Assembly: GCA_029778235.1 (NCBI GenBank) | Contig: JAKOQS010000066.1 | Span: forward strand, 1-64,000 | DNA: 64,000 nt | Source of the DNA: Chloroflexota bacterium | GTDB lineage: Bacteria; Chloroflexota; Limnocylindria; Limnocylindrales; CSP1-4 | Direction: 5' to 3' | In this document: positions 18,222-28,375 of the stretch, piece by piece | How the letters are laid out: every line of letters starts with the position of its first letter | Position numbering within the stretch: position 1 is the first letter of the stretch | Made by a program: the position numbers and the translations under genes | The notes under the pieces: generated by a model | What the model saw: only the letters and a program-made list of their open reading frames with translations | Told to the model about the DNA's origin: nothing | The model's database searches: none

Positions 18222-19202
18222 TCAGGTCAGGGCGACGACCTGCGCGCCGCTGGCGCGCGGGACTGCGACGTGCGTCCGACCCGTGAGCCCCTCCGCCGCT
18301 CCCTGCGCCGCCAGCGCCGCGGCGACCCGGTCCGCCATCGCAGGATCGTCCACGAACGCGAGGATCGTGCTGCCGGCGCCCGACATGCACGCGCCGAGCG
18401 CGCCCGCCTCGCGGGCAGCCGCCACCAGGCGGGGGAGCTGCGGGAACACGGCAGCGCGGTACGGCTCGTGGATGCGGTCGACCGTGAGCGCCGCGAGGAG
18501 GTCGCACCGACCGGCCGCGATCCCCGCCACGCCCAGGCCGACCGCGGCGATGTTGTGCACCGCGTCGCCGTGCGGGACCGCAGGCGGCAGCGCCGCGCGC
18601 ATCGCGGACGTGGCGAGCGGAAGCTCCGGGATGTACAGGACCGCGCGCAGCCGCGGCGGCACGTCGAGCCGGACGGCCTCGAGGCGGGGCGCGCCATCCG
18701 CCCCGACCACCCACCCGGCGATCGTGAACCCGCCGAGCAGGGCCGGCGCCGCGTTGTCCGGGTGACCCTCGATCGAGGTCGCCACCTCGAGCATCTCCCG
18801 CGCCGGCATCGCGCTCCCGGCGAGCGTGTCGGCCGCCACGACCCCGGCGACGGTCGCCGCGGCGGATGACCCCAGGCCGCGCGAGAGGGGGATGTCGTTC
18901 GTCATCCGGATCCGCCAGCCGATCGACGCGGCATCGGCGGAGCCCGCGCGTGCGAACGCGGCATCCAGGGCGCGCACGACCCGGTTGGACCGGTCGGCCG
19001 GCAGCTCGCCCGCCCCCTCGCCCTCCACGAGCAGCTCGATGGCCGCTCCGGGCCGCGCGACCGCCTCGATCTCCACCCGGTTCGCCAGGTCGAGGGCGAG
19101 GCCGAGGCAGTCGTACCCCGCACCCAGGTTCGCCGCCGTGGCCGGGACCTCCACGACGACCCGGCGGCCGTCGAGGTCCGCGGGGCGGATCGGAACGCTC
19201 AC
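18222..19202 (-). CDS. thrB: Homoserine kinase
   Basis: This 326-residue GHMP kinase phosphorylates homoserine for threonine synthesis. It shows the N-terminal [15 protein letters not shown] motif, the ATP loop [12 protein letters not shown] and the C-terminal [13 protein letters not shown] motif. The GTG start at 19200-19202 overlaps the thrC stop as GTGA. It is the last gene of a hom-thrC-thrB operon. Confidence 0.95.
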   Translation of the reverse strand: MSVPIRPADLDGRRVVVEVPATAANLGAGYDCLGLALDLANRVEIEAVARPGAAIELLVEGEGAGELPADRSNRVVRALDAAFARAGSADAASIGWRIRMTNDIPLSRGLGSSAAATVAGVVAADTLAGSAMPAREMLEVATSIEGHPDNAAPALLGGFTIAGWVVGADGAPRLEAVRLDVPPRLRAVLYIPELPLATSAMRAALPPAVPHGDAVHNIAAVGLGVAGIAAGRCDLLAALTVDRIHEPYRAAVFPQLPRLVAAAREAGALGACMSGAGSTILAFVDDPAMADRVAAALAAQGAAEGLTGRTHVAVPRASGAQVVALT

Positions 19203-20272
19203 CAGCCGAGTGCGGACATGACGGCCTCGGTCCGCGGGGCCGCATGGATGATCTCGGGGACGATCGTGCCCGCGGTGTCGGGGTCCTTGAGGCCGTGCCC
19301 GGTGAGCACGCACACGACCGCCGCGTCACGCTCCAGCCGGCCCTCGGCCACGAGCTTCCGCACCCCCGCGATGCTCGCCGCGGACGACGGCTCGCAGAAG
19401 ATCCCCTCCAGCCGGACCACGTCCCGGTACGCGGCGAGGATCTCCTCGTCGGTCACCGCCTCGATGAGACCGCCGGACTCGTCGCGGGCCGCCACCGCAC
19501 GGTCCCACGACGCGGGGTTCCCGATCCGGATCGCCGTCGCGACCGTCTCCGGATGCTCCACGGGGTGGCCGAGGACGATCGGGGCCGCCCCGGCGGCCTG
19601 GAAGCCCATCATCCGCGGCAGCGAGCCGGCCAGCCCCGCCTCGCGGTACGCGCGGAAGCCCGCCCAGTAGGCGGTGATGTTGCCGGCGTTGCCGACCGGG
19701 ATCGCGAGGACGTCCGGGGCATGCCCCAGGTCGTCGACGACCTCGAAGGCGGCGGTCTTCTGGCCCTCGATGCGGTACGGGTTGACCGAGTTGACGAGCG
19801 TGACGGGGTGGAGGTCCTGCTCGGCGAGCTCGCGGACCACGCGGAGCGCCTCGTCGAAGTTCCCCTCGACCGCGACCACCCGGGCGCCGGCGACGAGCGC
19901 CTGCAGCAGCTTGCCCAGTGCGATCTTGCCCGCGGGCAGGAGGACGACGACCTCGAGGCCGGCCGCCGCCCCGTACGCCGCCGCCGATGCCGACGTGTTG
20001 CCGGTCGAGGCGCAGACGATCGACCGGGCGCCCTCCTCGAGCGCCTTCGCCACGGCGACCACCATCCCGCGATCCTTGAACGAGCCCGTCGGGTTCATCC
20101 CCTCGAACTTGAGGTAGAGCTCGTCGAGCCCGACCGACTCGGCGAGGCGGCACGTGCGAACGAGCGGCGTCGCGCCCTCGCCGAGCGAGATCCGGGGGGT
20201 CCGCTCGGTCAGCGGCAGGAACGAGGCGTACCGGTCGAGCAGCCGCGGCCGGCCGGGCCCGGCCCAGCTCAC
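19199..20272 (-). CDS. thrC: Threonine synthase
   Basis: The 357-residue PLP enzyme converts O-phosphohomoserine to threonine. The PLP lysine is in [10 protein letters not shown]. The phosphate-binding loop is [11 protein letters not shown], and [15 protein letters not shown] and CEPSSAAS complete the fold-type II pattern. It belongs to the short class of about 350 residues without the long N-terminal domain. The GTG start overlaps the hom stop (GTGA). Confidence 0.95.
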   Translation of the reverse strand: MSWAGPGRPRLLDRYASFLPLTERTPRISLGEGATPLVRTCRLAESVGLDELYLKFEGMNPTGSFKDRGMVVAVAKALEEGARSIVCASTGNTSASAAAYGAAAGLEVVVLLPAGKIALGKLLQALVAGARVVAVEGNFDEALRVVRELAEQDLHPVTLVNSVNPYRIEGQKTAAFEVVDDLGHAPDVLAIPVGNAGNITAYWAGFRAYREAGLAGSLPRMMGFQAAGAAPIVLGHPVEHPETVATAIRIGNPASWDRAVAARDESGGLIEAVTDEEILAAYRDVVRLEGIFCEPSSAASIAGVRKLVAEGRLERDAAVVCVLTGHGLKDPDTAGTIVPEIIHAAPRTEAVMSALGW

Positions 20273-21540
20273 GCGAGGCCCTCGACCGGGTAGAGGGCCG
20301 GGTCCGCGTCGTCGGGCAGGATCGCGGTGAGCTCGGAGCGGAACGCGTGCGCGGAGAGGGGCTCGCGGGAGACGATCGCCGGTCCGCCGGGGACGACCGC
20401 GAGCCAGCGACGGTCGGCGGCGAGCCAGGCGGCCTCGGCCGCGGCGGGGTCGGAGCGGACCGCCTCGGCCTCGGGGAGGCCCGCCCAGGTGCTGCCGGCG
20501 CCGCGGGCGATCGCGACGAGGTCCCCGAGGACGGCGGAGCTGGTGGCGTCGCCGCCGGCTCCCGGCCCGGCGAACGCGACGGTGCCGACCGGCGCGCCGT
20601 CCACCTCGATCCGGTTCAGGACGCCACGGGTCCGCCCGAGGGGCGAGTCGACCGGCACCGCGGTGGGCACCACGGCCGCCGCGACCCGGCCATCGGCTCC
20701 CGGCCGCGCCGACGCGACGAGGCGGAGGACCAGGCCGTGCTCGGCGGCGCCGGCGACGTCGGAGCCGGTGACGCCGGTGATCCCCGGCCGGCCGGGCCCG
20801 CGGAGGCGCGGCGCCGTGCGGACCACGGCCTGCGGCGCGAGCCACCCGCCGAAGGCCAGTCGGGCCAGGATCACGACCTTGGACGCGGCATCGCCGCCCT
20901 CGACGTCTGCCGTGGGGTCGGCCTCCGCGTACCCGGCCGCCTGGGCGGTCCGCAGCACGTCGGCGTAGTCGCTCCCGTCCTCGGCCATCGCGGTGAGGAT
21001 GAAGTTCGTGGTGCCGTTGACGATCCCGCGGACCTCCGTCACCCGGTTGGCGGCGAGGTCCGCCGCCAGCGGCCCGAGCACGGGGATGCCGCCGCCGACC
21101 GCCGCCTCGAACCGCAGCGGGACGCCCTGACGCCGCGCGAGCGCCTCGAGCTCCGGGCCGTGCGCAGCGAGGAGCGCCTTGTTGGCGGTCACGACCGGCT
21201 TGCCGTTCTCGAGTGCAGCCCGGACGAGGCTCCGCGCCGGCTCCTGGCCCCCGATCAGCTCGACCACGACGTCCACGTCGGGCGCGGTCGCGAGGTGCTC
21301 CGCGGCGTCCGTCAGGAGGTCGCCCGGCACCCCGAGCGCGACCGCGCGCTCGGGATCCACGGTCGCCACGCCGGCGAGCGCCAGGTGCGGACCATGGGAG
21401 ACGGCGAGCCGCTCCGCGCGCTCGAGGAACCCGCGGACCACGGCGGAGCCGACGGTACCGGCACCGAGCACGGCCACGCGAAGGACGGAGCGGGCAGCGG
21501 CGCCGCCGAGCGCCGAGGCGGGGTCGAAGGGGGGCGTCAT
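20269..21540 (-). CDS. hom: Homoserine dehydrogenase
   Basis: The 423-residue enzyme reduces aspartate semialdehyde to homoserine. The NAD(P) Rossmann motif [10 protein letters not shown] is at about 23-32, followed by [33 protein letters not shown] and the catalytic-domain [15 protein letters not shown]. The residues after about 370 are short for a full ACT domain, so threonine feedback may be weak. The ATG at 21538-21540 follows a TACCAT box by 8 nt, so it is a leaderless candidate. It heads the thr operon, diverging from trpS. Confidence 0.95.
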   Translation of the reverse strand: MTPPFDPASALGGAAARSVLRVAVLGAGTVGSAVVRGFLERAERLAVSHGPHLALAGVATVDPERAVALGVPGDLLTDAAEHLATAPDVDVVVELIGGQEPARSLVRAALENGKPVVTANKALLAAHGPELEALARRQGVPLRFEAAVGGGIPVLGPLAADLAANRVTEVRGIVNGTTNFILTAMAEDGSDYADVLRTAQAAGYAEADPTADVEGGDAASKVVILARLAFGGWLAPQAVVRTAPRLRGPGRPGITGVTGSDVAGAAEHGLVLRLVASARPGADGRVAAAVVPTAVPVDSPLGRTRGVLNRIEVDGAPVGTVAFAGPGAGGDATSSAVLGDLVAIARGAGSTWAGLPEAEAVRSDPAAAEAAWLAADRRWLAVVPGGPAIVSREPLSAHAFRSELTAILPDDADPALYPVEGLA

Positions 21541-21548
21541 GGTCCCGC

Positions 21549-21554
21549 ATGGTA
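21549..21554 (-). promoter_or_regulatory. -10 element (TACCAT) for hom
   Basis: The minus strand reads GGCTACCAT, then 8 nt, then the hom ATG. The distance leaves no room for a ribosome binding site, so hom is probably translated from a leaderless transcript. Confidence 0.5.
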
Positions 21555-21629
21555 GCCGAGCGCCGGAGGCTCACGCGTCGCCATGTGGGCGCCCCGCACA
21601 CGGGACCGCCTCCGGCATGGGGCCTCCGG

Positions 21630-21635
21630 TAGACT
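21630..21635 (+). promoter_or_regulatory. -10 element (TAGACT) for trpS
   Basis: The sequence reads GGTAGACT and ends 9 nt before the trpS ATG. It mirrors the hom promoter on the other side of this 104-bp divergent region. A leaderless or near-leaderless message is inferred. Confidence 0.5.
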
Positions 21636-21644
21636 CCGTGGGCC

Positions 21645-22664
21645 ATGACCAGCCCCGCCCCCGCCTCCGCGACCGCCGGCACGACGATCCCGTCCGCCCC
21701 TCGGATCTTCAGCGGGATCCAGCCGTCGGGCGCTCCGCACATCGGCAACGACCTGGGCGCGATCCGCAACTACGTGGCGCTCCAGGACCGGTACGAGGCG
21801 ATCTACTGCATCGTCGACTACCACGCCCTCACGAGCACCCACGACCCGGACGTCCTCCGCCAGCGGACGCGGGAGATGTCGGCGGCCCTCCTGGCGCTCG
21901 GCCTGGACCCCGACCGGTGCACGCTGTTCGTCCAGTCGCACCGGCCCGAGGTCACCGAGCTCGCCTGGCTGTTCACGACCGTGACGCCCGTCGCCTGGCT
22001 CCAGCGGACCCCGACGTACAAGGAGAAGCGGCAGAACCAGCCGGAGGACGTGAACCACGGCCTGCTCACGTACCCGGTCCTCCAGGCGGCCGACATCGTC
22101 CTCTACAAGGCCTCGCTCGTCCCGGTGGGCAAGGACCAGGCCGCCCACCTGGAGCTCAGCCGGGAGATCGTGCGCGCGTTCAACGCCCGCTACGGCGAGA
22201 CGTTCCCCGAGCCGCAGGCCGTGCACACGGAGGCGCCGGTCGTCCTGGGCACCGACGGCGCCCGGAAGATGAGCAAGTCCCTGGGGAACACCATCGAGAT
22301 CTTCGCCGAGCCGGACGTCGTCCGGCGCCAGGTCATGAGCATGGTCACGGACACCCAGCGGATCCTGCGGAGCGATCCGGGCCGTCCGGAGGTCTGCAAC
22401 GTCTGCCGCCTCCACCGGTTCTTCGGCGACGACTACGAGGAGATCTGGGACGGCGAACGCACGGCACGCACCGGTTGCGTGGACACCAAGAAGCTGCTGG
22501 CCGAGCGGATCATCGCCCGGTACGCCGAGCCCCGCGAGCGCTACCTCGAGCTCATGGCCGACCCGGGACGGGTCGAGAGGATCCTGGAGGAGGGGGCGGA
22601 GCGGATCCGCCCGATCGCCCGGGCGACCATCGACGAGGTCCATGCGCGCATGGGCCTCCGCTGA
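21645..22664 (+). CDS. trpS: Tryptophanyl-tRNA synthetase
   Basis: This 339-residue class I aminoacyl-tRNA synthetase charges tRNA-Trp. The HIGH-type motif is [13 protein letters not shown] (about 24-36) and the KMSKS loop is intact ([12 protein letters not shown]). The length and the C-terminal anticodon-binding helices ([13 protein letters not shown]) fit the compact bacterial enzyme. There is no T-box leader: only about 100 bp separate it from hom and the -10 box abuts the start codon. Confidence 0.96.
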   Translation: MTSPAPASATAGTTIPSAPRIFSGIQPSGAPHIGNDLGAIRNYVALQDRYEAIYCIVDYHALTSTHDPDVLRQRTREMSAALLALGLDPDRCTLFVQSHRPEVTELAWLFTTVTPVAWLQRTPTYKEKRQNQPEDVNHGLLTYPVLQAADIVLYKASLVPVGKDQAAHLELSREIVRAFNARYGETFPEPQAVHTEAPVVLGTDGARKMSKSLGNTIEIFAEPDVVRRQVMSMVTDTQRILRSDPGRPEVCNVCRLHRFFGDDYEEIWDGERTARTGCVDTKKLLAERIIARYAEPRERYLELMADPGRVERILEEGAERIRPIARATIDEVHARMGLR

Positions 22665-22690
22665 CGCGCCGGACGGTGTGCGCCGGCGGG

Positions 22691-22696
22691 TAGGAT
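22691..22696 (+). promoter_or_regulatory. Candidate -10 element (TAGGAT) for the AI-2E-family gene
   Basis: TAGGAT overlaps an in-frame ATG at 22695. If it is a -10 box, transcription starts near 22703 and that ATG cannot be the translation start, which favours the Shine-Dalgarno-led GTG at 22743. Confidence 0.4.
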
Positions 22697-22742
22697 GTCG
22701 GCGGAGGCCGGCGCCGCGCCGGCCGAGGGAGGAGGCTCCCGC

Positions 22743-24002
22743 GTGAACGAGGACGGCCCTGCGCCCGCCGACGGCGGGGTGATGGCGCGCCACCCGCGCC
22801 TGGTCTACACGATCCTCGTCCTCGCGGTCGTCGCGCTCGCCCTCTACGTCTCGACCTACGCCGCCGCGTTCTTCTTCGGCTTCGGCGACGTCATCCTCAT
22901 CTTCTTCCTCGCGTGGCTGATCGCGTTCATGGTGACGCCGATCGCGAACATCCTCGCCCGGTACGTCCCGCTGGTGAACCGGGCGATCGCGGTCGTCGTC
23001 GTCTACGTCGTGCTCGTGGGGGTCGTCGCGTTCACCGTGGTCTACCTCGCGGCCGTCCTCGCGTCGTCCGTCTCGTCGTTCCTGGACAACCTGCCCCAGT
23101 ACCAGCAAGACCTGCCGGCCATCCTCGCCCCGCTGCAGGAGCGGCTCGCGTCGGTCGGCCTGAACGTGGACCTCGTCGCGCTGGCGAACGGCGTCGTGGA
23201 CTGGTTCCGCCAGAACGCGACCGAGATCCTCAACGTGATCCAGTCGGTGGCCGTCGCGAGCATCGGCATCGCGGGCAACGCGATCATCGTGTTCTTCCTC
23301 TCGATCTACATCGCGGTGGACCGCGACCGGATCGTCTCCTTCCTCTACCGCCTGGTCCCTCCGCGCTTCGGCGAGGAGGCGCGCCTCTTCCAGACGAGCG
23401 TCGGCAAGTCGTTCGGCGGGTTCATCCGGAGCCAGGTGACGCAGGGCGTGATCTTCGCCGTCCTGGCGGCGGCGACCAGCCTCCTGCTCGGCCTCCCGTT
23501 CACCGCGCTGACGGCGAGCCTCTCCGGCCTCCTTCAGGCGATCCCGTTCTTCGGTCCGTTCATCTCGTGGGCACCGCCGGTCATCGTCGCCGTCTTCACC
23601 AAGCCCGAAGCGATCCTGCCCGCGCTGGTGATCATGGGCGTCGGCTGGTTCCTGACGATGAACGTGATCCAGCCGCGCCTGATGGCGGGAGCGCTCTCGA
23701 TCCACCCGATCGTGGTCCTCGGCTCCGTGATCGTCGGGAGCAAGGTCGCCGGCATCGCCGGGGCGGTCTTCGCGATCCCGATCGCCGCGGTTGCGAGCGC
23801 CTTCTTCTTCTTCTACCTGCAGCGGACCGAGCGCGGCCGCAGCGTGAGCGAGCGTGCAGCGGCGCGGGTCTCGGCGCGCGAGGGGCGCCGCGTGCGCGCA
23901 CCCAGGCCGCCCGACGCGCACGAGCCCTCCCCGAGTGCCGAGGACGCCGAGGGTCCGGATGGCGCGGATGCCGCTGCCGACGGCCTGCCGGAGCGCGCGT
24001 GA
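22743..24002 (+). CDS. AI-2E family transporter / membrane permease
   Basis: A polytopic membrane protein of the AI-2E (PerM/YdiK-like) superfamily. Two N-terminal transmembrane segments are followed by an amphipathic periplasmic stretch (about 90-150). A cluster of membrane segments then contains the family blocks SFGGFIRSQVTQG, LLGLPFTALTASLSGLLQAIPFFGPF and VIQPRLMAGALSIHPIVV. The GTG at 22743 is preceded by GGGAGGAGG; an upstream ATG (22695) lies inside a TAGGAT box. The last 60 residues are a charged, disordered cytoplasmic tail. The substrate is unknown: family members range from AI-2 exporters to Na+/H+ antiporters. Confidence 0.88.
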   Translation: MNEDGPAPADGGVMARHPRLVYTILVLAVVALALYVSTYAAAFFFGFGDVILIFFLAWLIAFMVTPIANILARYVPLVNRAIAVVVVYVVLVGVVAFTVVYLAAVLASSVSSFLDNLPQYQQDLPAILAPLQERLASVGLNVDLVALANGVVDWFRQNATEILNVIQSVAVASIGIAGNAIIVFFLSIYIAVDRDRIVSFLYRLVPPRFGEEARLFQTSVGKSFGGFIRSQVTQGVIFAVLAAATSLLLGLPFTALTASLSGLLQAIPFFGPFISWAPPVIVAVFTKPEAILPALVIMGVGWFLTMNVIQPRLMAGALSIHPIVVLGSVIVGSKVAGIAGAVFAIPIAAVASAFFFFYLQRTERGRSVSERAAARVSAREGRRVRAPRPPDAHEPSPSAEDAEGPDGADAAADGLPERA

Positions 24003-24979
24003 CGAGCCGCCCTGCCCCCGGTCCCGAGGATCCGACCGTCCTCGCGGTCCGCGCCGAGGGCGCATCCGCCGAGGGCGGCCGGCCGGAGGCGCCGACGCTG
24101 CGCTCGGCTGCGCGCGCCCGGTCCGAGCGCCCGCGGCCGGTGGACGCCTCGCGCGCCCGGCGCGGCGTGGCGCGGCCGCTCGCCGAGTGGGCGACGCCGC
24201 CGCGCATCCTCGTGACCAACGACGACGGCATCGACTCGCGGGGCCTCGCGGCGCTCGCGCGTGCGCTCGACGCCCTCGGCGACGTCTACGTCATCGCACC
24301 GGAGACGAACCAGAGCACGGTGGGCCACCTCAAGACGATGCTGCGGCCGCTGCGCATCCGCGAGCGCCGCCTCGCAGACGGGCGCCGCGGCTGGGCGATC
24401 GACGGGTCGCCGACGGACGCCGTGAGCGCGGCCTTCCTCGGCTACTTCGGCCACGGCTTCGACCTCGTGGCGTCCGGCGTGAACTACGGCAACAACCTCG
24501 GCGACGACATGACCTACTCCGGGACGGTGAGCGCCGCGATGGAGGCCGTCATCAACGGGTGCCCGGCGTTCGCCATCAGCCAGGCGCTCAATGGGGACGT
24601 CGACTTCGACCTCGCCGAGCGCGCCGCCGTGGTCGTCGCGCGGGGGATCCTCGAGCGCGGCCTGGACGACGGCGAGCTGCTCAACGTGAACGTCCCGTCG
24701 GTCCCCGTCGAGGCGTGCGGCGGGATCGAGATCACCCGGCTGGGCCAGCGTGTCTACCAGGACGAGCTCGTCGAGCGGATCGACCCCCGCGGGCTCCCCT
24801 ACTACTGGATCGGCGGCCAGCCGCCGACCGGCGTCGCGGCGCGCGGGACCGACTTCAGCGCCGTGGAGGCCGGCCGGATCAGCGTGACGCCGATCCACCT
24901 CGACCTGACGGCTCGCGGCCTGCTGCGGCGCCTGCGGGAGTGGGACCTGGACCTCGCGGGCGGCCGCGCCGACGGCTGA
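23999..24979 (+). CDS. surE: 5'-nucleotidase SurE with N-terminal extension
   Basis: SurE is a stationary-phase survival phosphatase acting on nucleoside monophosphates. The catalytic core starts at about residue 68 with ILVTNDDGIDSRG, the metal-binding NDD motif. It continues with TNQSTVGH, IDGSPTDAV and SGVNYGNNLGDDMTYSGTVSAAMEA. The GTG start overlaps the upstream stop (GTGA). The extra head of about 66 residues is Arg/Ala/Pro-rich and has no counterpart in standard SurE. An internal start near residue 66 cannot be excluded. Confidence 0.93.
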   Translation: MTSRPAPGPEDPTVLAVRAEGASAEGGRPEAPTLRSAARARSERPRPVDASRARRGVARPLAEWATPPRILVTNDDGIDSRGLAALARALDALGDVYVIAPETNQSTVGHLKTMLRPLRIRERRLADGRRGWAIDGSPTDAVSAAFLGYFGHGFDLVASGVNYGNNLGDDMTYSGTVSAAMEAVINGCPAFAISQALNGDVDFDLAERAAVVVARGILERGLDDGELLNVNVPSVPVEACGGIEITRLGQRVYQDELVERIDPRGLPYYWIGGQPPTGVAARGTDFSAVEAGRISVTPIHLDLTARGLLRRLREWDLDLAGGRADG

Positions 24980-25012
24980 GGCGGCGGCCGGCCCCAGGGC
25001 AGCGCCCGCCCG

Positions 25013-25067
25013 AGGCGCCCGGCCCCTGGGCGGTGGCGCCGACGGCCAGGCGCCCGGCCCCGGGCGG
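25013..25067. repeat. GC-rich direct/inverted repeat between converging genes
   Basis: A unit starting AGGCGCCCGGCCCC occurs at 25013-25033 and 25048-25067. The second copy contains GCCCGG-CC-CCGGGC, which can fold. It separates the surE stop from the stop of the convergent oxidoreductase gene and may terminate both, although no T-run is present. Confidence 0.4.
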
Positions 25068-25069
25068 CC

Positions 25070-26686
25070 TCAGCGACGCTTCTTCCGGTCCGCGACGATC
25101 TCGCGTGCGGCGTTGCGGCCCGGGACGCCCGTCACGCCGCCGCCCGGATGGGCGCCGGCGCCGCACAGGTAGAGTCCCGCGACCGGGTACCGATACCGCG
25201 CAAGCCCGAGCATGGGACGCCACGCGAACCACTGGTCCAGCCCCGGCTCGCCGTGGTACGGGTGCCCGCCGGCGACGCCGAGCTCCCGCTCGATGTCACC
25301 CGGGGTGAGCACCTGCCGCGCGGTGACGAGGCCGGAGATCCCCGGCGCCACCGACTCCAGCCTCGCCACGACGGCATCGCCCACGGCCTTCCGCGCCGCG
25401 TCGTCCCAGCGCCCTGCGCGGAGCGTGTACGGCGTCCACTGGGCGATCACGCTCATCACGTGTCGTCCCTGCGGCGCGAGGGACCGGTCCACGAGGGATG
25501 GGATCGTCGCCTCGAGCACGAGCTCGTCGGAGACGCGGCCGTACTTGCTCGCGTCGAAGGCGCGCTCGACTGCGTCGATGCCCTCGGCGAGCACGATCCT
25601 GCCGCGGAGGCGCTTGGCGCCGTCCTCTCCGGAGCCGGCGGCAGGAAAGACGGGGAGGGCGGTGAGGGCCAGGTTGACCTTGGTGACGGATCCGGGTGTC
25701 CGGATGTTGCCGGCGCGCCAGCGGAGGGTCGGGCCGGCGGTCATGGGATCGAGAAGCGAGAGGACGGTGGTCTTCGGGTCGATCGCGCTGGCGACAACGG
25801 GTGCGTCGATCTCCTCGCCCGAGGCGAGCGCGACCCCCGTGGCACGGTCGCCGACCGTCCGGATCGCCACGACCTCCGCGTTCGTGCGCACCTCCGCACC
25901 GGCAGCGCGCGCGGCCGCGACGAGCGCCTCTGCGAGCGCACCCGGGCCACCGCGCGCGATGACGGTCTCGCCCGCCGCGCCGCCGTCGTTGCCCGCCGAG
26001 TCGGCGAGCAGCACCTGGGTCGTGCCGCCGGACCATGGGCCCATCGTCGTGAAGCGGACACCGCGCCAGGCGACGACCGCCCGCAGGGCGTCGGTCTCGA
26101 ACGCCTCGGCGACGAAGTCGGCGACCGCCATCGGCAGGTACCGGAGCAGCGCCTGGGCATCCTTGCGGTCGAGGCCGCGGAACGCGCGACCCAGCAGGAG
26201 CCCGCGGAGGGCATCCGAGACCGTGGGGCTCGACGGATCGGGCGGCGTCGTGTCGCCGATCTCGCCGAGGAAGCGGGCCAGTGCCCGCACGCGCCGGTCG
26301 AAGTCAACGTAGGCGTCGGCGTCCGCGGGGGACCACGCCCGGAGCTCGTTCGCGGTCCGCGCGGGATCGGACCAGAGGGTGATCGCCCGGCCGTCGGGGC
26401 GCGGGGCGAAGACCCGCACCTCGGGCGCGACGAGGCCGAGGCCGGCGTCGTAGAGGCCGAGGTCCCTGGCCACGGTGGGCCGGAGCCTGCCGACAGTGTG
26501 GAAGAAGGAGGGGGCGTAGGTCCCGTCGGCGATCTCCACCGTCCCGACGAGGCCCCCGGCGCGGTCCCGCCGCTCGAGGACCAGGGTCCGGACGCCCGCC
26601 TTCGCGAGGTACGCCGCGGTGACGAGTCCGTTGTGCCCGGCGCCGATGACGATCGCGTCCCAGCCTTCACGCACAGCCATCGTCAC
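25070..26686 (-). CDS. FAD-dependent oxidoreductase, phytoene desaturase/PYROXD2-like (copy B)
   Basis: The 538-residue flavoprotein belongs to the COG1233 amine-oxidase-fold group. The N-terminal dinucleotide motif VIGAGHNGLVTAAYLAKAG (about 12-30) ends in LERRDRAGG. A second ADP-contact strand lies near 250-270 (GGPGALAEALV). The C-terminal FAD motif is CGAGAHPGGGVTGVPGRNAA. It overlaps the upstream paralogue by GTGA, so the two are made together and may form a heteromer. No carotenoid genes are nearby, so phytoene is unlikely to be the substrate. Confidence 0.85.
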   Translation of the reverse strand: MTMAVREGWDAIVIGAGHNGLVTAAYLAKAGVRTLVLERRDRAGGLVGTVEIADGTYAPSFFHTVGRLRPTVARDLGLYDAGLGLVAPEVRVFAPRPDGRAITLWSDPARTANELRAWSPADADAYVDFDRRVRALARFLGEIGDTTPPDPSSPTVSDALRGLLLGRAFRGLDRKDAQALLRYLPMAVADFVAEAFETDALRAVVAWRGVRFTTMGPWSGGTTQVLLADSAGNDGGAAGETVIARGGPGALAEALVAAARAAGAEVRTNAEVVAIRTVGDRATGVALASGEEIDAPVVASAIDPKTTVLSLLDPMTAGPTLRWRAGNIRTPGSVTKVNLALTALPVFPAAGSGEDGAKRLRGRIVLAEGIDAVERAFDASKYGRVSDELVLEATIPSLVDRSLAPQGRHVMSVIAQWTPYTLRAGRWDDAARKAVGDAVVARLESVAPGISGLVTARQVLTPGDIERELGVAGGHPYHGEPGLDQWFAWRPMLGLARYRYPVAGLYLCGAGAHPGGGVTGVPGRNAAREIVADRKKRR

Positions 26687-28272
26687 GCCGCCTTCTGCTT
26701 GCGGGAGCGGAGGATCTCCAGGGCGGCGAGTCGCCCGTTGGCCGCCATGATCCCGCCGCCGGGATGGGTGGACGAGCCGGCCATCCAGTAGTCGCGGATC
26801 GGGGTCCGGTAGCGCGCCCAGCCGGGGACGGGGCGGCTGAAGAAGAGCTGCTCGAGACTCAGCTCGCCGTGGAAGATGTTGCCCTCGGTGAGGCCGTAGG
26901 TCCGCTCCATGTCGAGCGGCGTCACGACCTGGCGGCCCACGATGATGTCGCGGATGTTCGGCGCGACGGTGGCGATCGCGTCGATCACCGCGTCGCCGAA
27001 GGCCTCGCGCTGGTCGTCCCAGGTGCCCTCCGCCAGGTGGTACGGCGCGTACTGGACGAAGCAGCTCATGACGTGCTTGCCGGGCGGCGCCATCTGGGGG
27101 TCCACCAGGGTCGGGATGATCATGTCGATGTAGGGCTTCCCGCTGAAGCGTCCGTACTTCGCGTCGTCGTACGCCTGCTCCATGTAGTCGATCGACGGCG
27201 ACATGCTGATCGCGCCGCGGAGGTGCTCGCCGTACCCCGGCAGCGCGGAGAAGTCGGGCAGCGCGTCGAGCGCGAGGTTCACCTTGCCCGAGCTGCCGCG
27301 GAACTTGAACGACTTCACCTCGGCGACCAGGTCGGACGGGAGCTGGCGTTCATCGAGCAGCTGCAGGAACGTGCGCCGGACGTCCACCGCCGAGACCACC
27401 GTCCCGGCCGCGATCTCCTCGCCGGACTCCAGGACCACGCCCGTCGCCCGGTCGCCGGTGGTCAGCACCTGCGCGACCGGCGCATCGGTCCGGATCTCCA
27501 CCCCGTAGGACAGTGCGGCGCTCGCGATCGCGTCGGCGACGCCGCCGGTCCCGCCCTTGGGGATGCCCCATGCGCGGAACGCCCCGTCGATCTCGCCCAT
27601 GTAGTGGTGGAGGAGGACGTAGGCCGTGCCGGGCGACTTCACGCCCAGGAAGGTCCCGATGATGCCCGAGGCGGACATCGTCGCCTTGAGCGGCTGCGTC
27701 TCGAACCACTGGTCCAGGAAGTCCGACGCGCTCATCGTCATGAGGCCGACGAACGCCTGCTGCTGCGCGCGCGGCAGCCGGCCGAAGTCGCGCAGGAGGG
27801 ACGCCACGGGCGGCCAGCCGCGCGGGTCGAGGGAGGTCGGGTCCGGCGGGACGATCCCCAGGATCGGCTTGATGAACCGGGCCATCTCGGCCATCAGCCG
27901 GCCGTACTCCTCGTACGCGTCGGCGTCGTTCTTCGACCAGCGGCGGATCTCGCGCATGGTCCAAGCGTGGTCGTCGCGCCGCCAGAGGTAGTCGTCGGGG
28001 AGGGGCGTGAAGGTCCCGTCCAGCGGGAGGATCTCCAGGCCGTGCCTCGGGAGCTCGAGCTCGCGGATGATCTCCGGGCGAAGCAGGCTGACCACGTACG
28101 ACAGGACGCTGAAGCGGAACCCGGGGACGATCTCCTCCGTGGTGGTGGCGCCGCCGGTCTTGTGGCGCCGCTCCAGGACGAGGACCGACCACCCGGCCCG
28201 GGCGAGGTACGCGGCGGTCGTGAGGCCGTTGTGGCCCCCGCCGATGATGACGGCGTCGTAGCGCTTGGCCAC
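26683..28272 (-). CDS. FAD-dependent oxidoreductase, phytoene desaturase/PYROXD2-like (copy A)
   Basis: The 529-residue paralogue of the next gene carries IIGGGHNGLTTAAYLARAG near the N-terminus followed by LERRHKTGGATTTEE, and a C-terminal AGSSTHPGGGIMAANGR in place of the CGAGAHPGGGVTGVPGR motif. The chosen GTG (28270-28272) has GGAGG 5 nt upstream; an ATG at 28309-28311 would add 13 residues but has a poorly placed Shine-Dalgarno. It shares the overall length and HGE.SLEQL..RP..GWARYRTP block with its neighbour. It diverges from a GcvT-like gene across a palindrome, suggesting coregulation. Confidence 0.85.
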   Translation of the reverse strand: MAKRYDAVIIGGGHNGLTTAAYLARAGWSVLVLERRHKTGGATTTEEIVPGFRFSVLSYVVSLLRPEIIRELELPRHGLEILPLDGTFTPLPDDYLWRRDDHAWTMREIRRWSKNDADAYEEYGRLMAEMARFIKPILGIVPPDPTSLDPRGWPPVASLLRDFGRLPRAQQQAFVGLMTMSASDFLDQWFETQPLKATMSASGIIGTFLGVKSPGTAYVLLHHYMGEIDGAFRAWGIPKGGTGGVADAIASAALSYGVEIRTDAPVAQVLTTGDRATGVVLESGEEIAAGTVVSAVDVRRTFLQLLDERQLPSDLVAEVKSFKFRGSSGKVNLALDALPDFSALPGYGEHLRGAISMSPSIDYMEQAYDDAKYGRFSGKPYIDMIIPTLVDPQMAPPGKHVMSCFVQYAPYHLAEGTWDDQREAFGDAVIDAIATVAPNIRDIIVGRQVVTPLDMERTYGLTEGNIFHGELSLEQLFFSRPVPGWARYRTPIRDYWMAGSSTHPGGGIMAANGRLAALEILRSRKQKAA

Positions 28273-28336
28273 GGGTGCCTCCGGTGCGCGATGGGGGGTC
28301 GGGTCGGGCATCCTCGTCGCGGGGACGCGGACACGC

Positions 28337-28375
28337 TGCAGGCCGGCATCCGGCCTGCATACGATTCCTGCATAC
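28337..28375. promoter_or_regulatory. Palindrome plus direct repeat in the oxidoreductase/GcvT divergon
   Basis: A perfect 10-bp inverted repeat TGCAGGCCGG/CCGGCCTGCA with a 3-nt centre occupies 28337-28359. Its right arm merges into CCTGCATAC at 28354-28362, which recurs at 28367-28375, 13 bp apart. CATACT within the second copy could serve as a -10 box for the plus-strand gene. The arrangement looks like a regulator site shared by the two divergent operons. Confidence 0.5.

Noticed and set aside
21541..21644. T-box leader of trpS
   Set aside because: The gap is only about 104 bp, the -10 box abuts the start codon and no T-box sequence is present.
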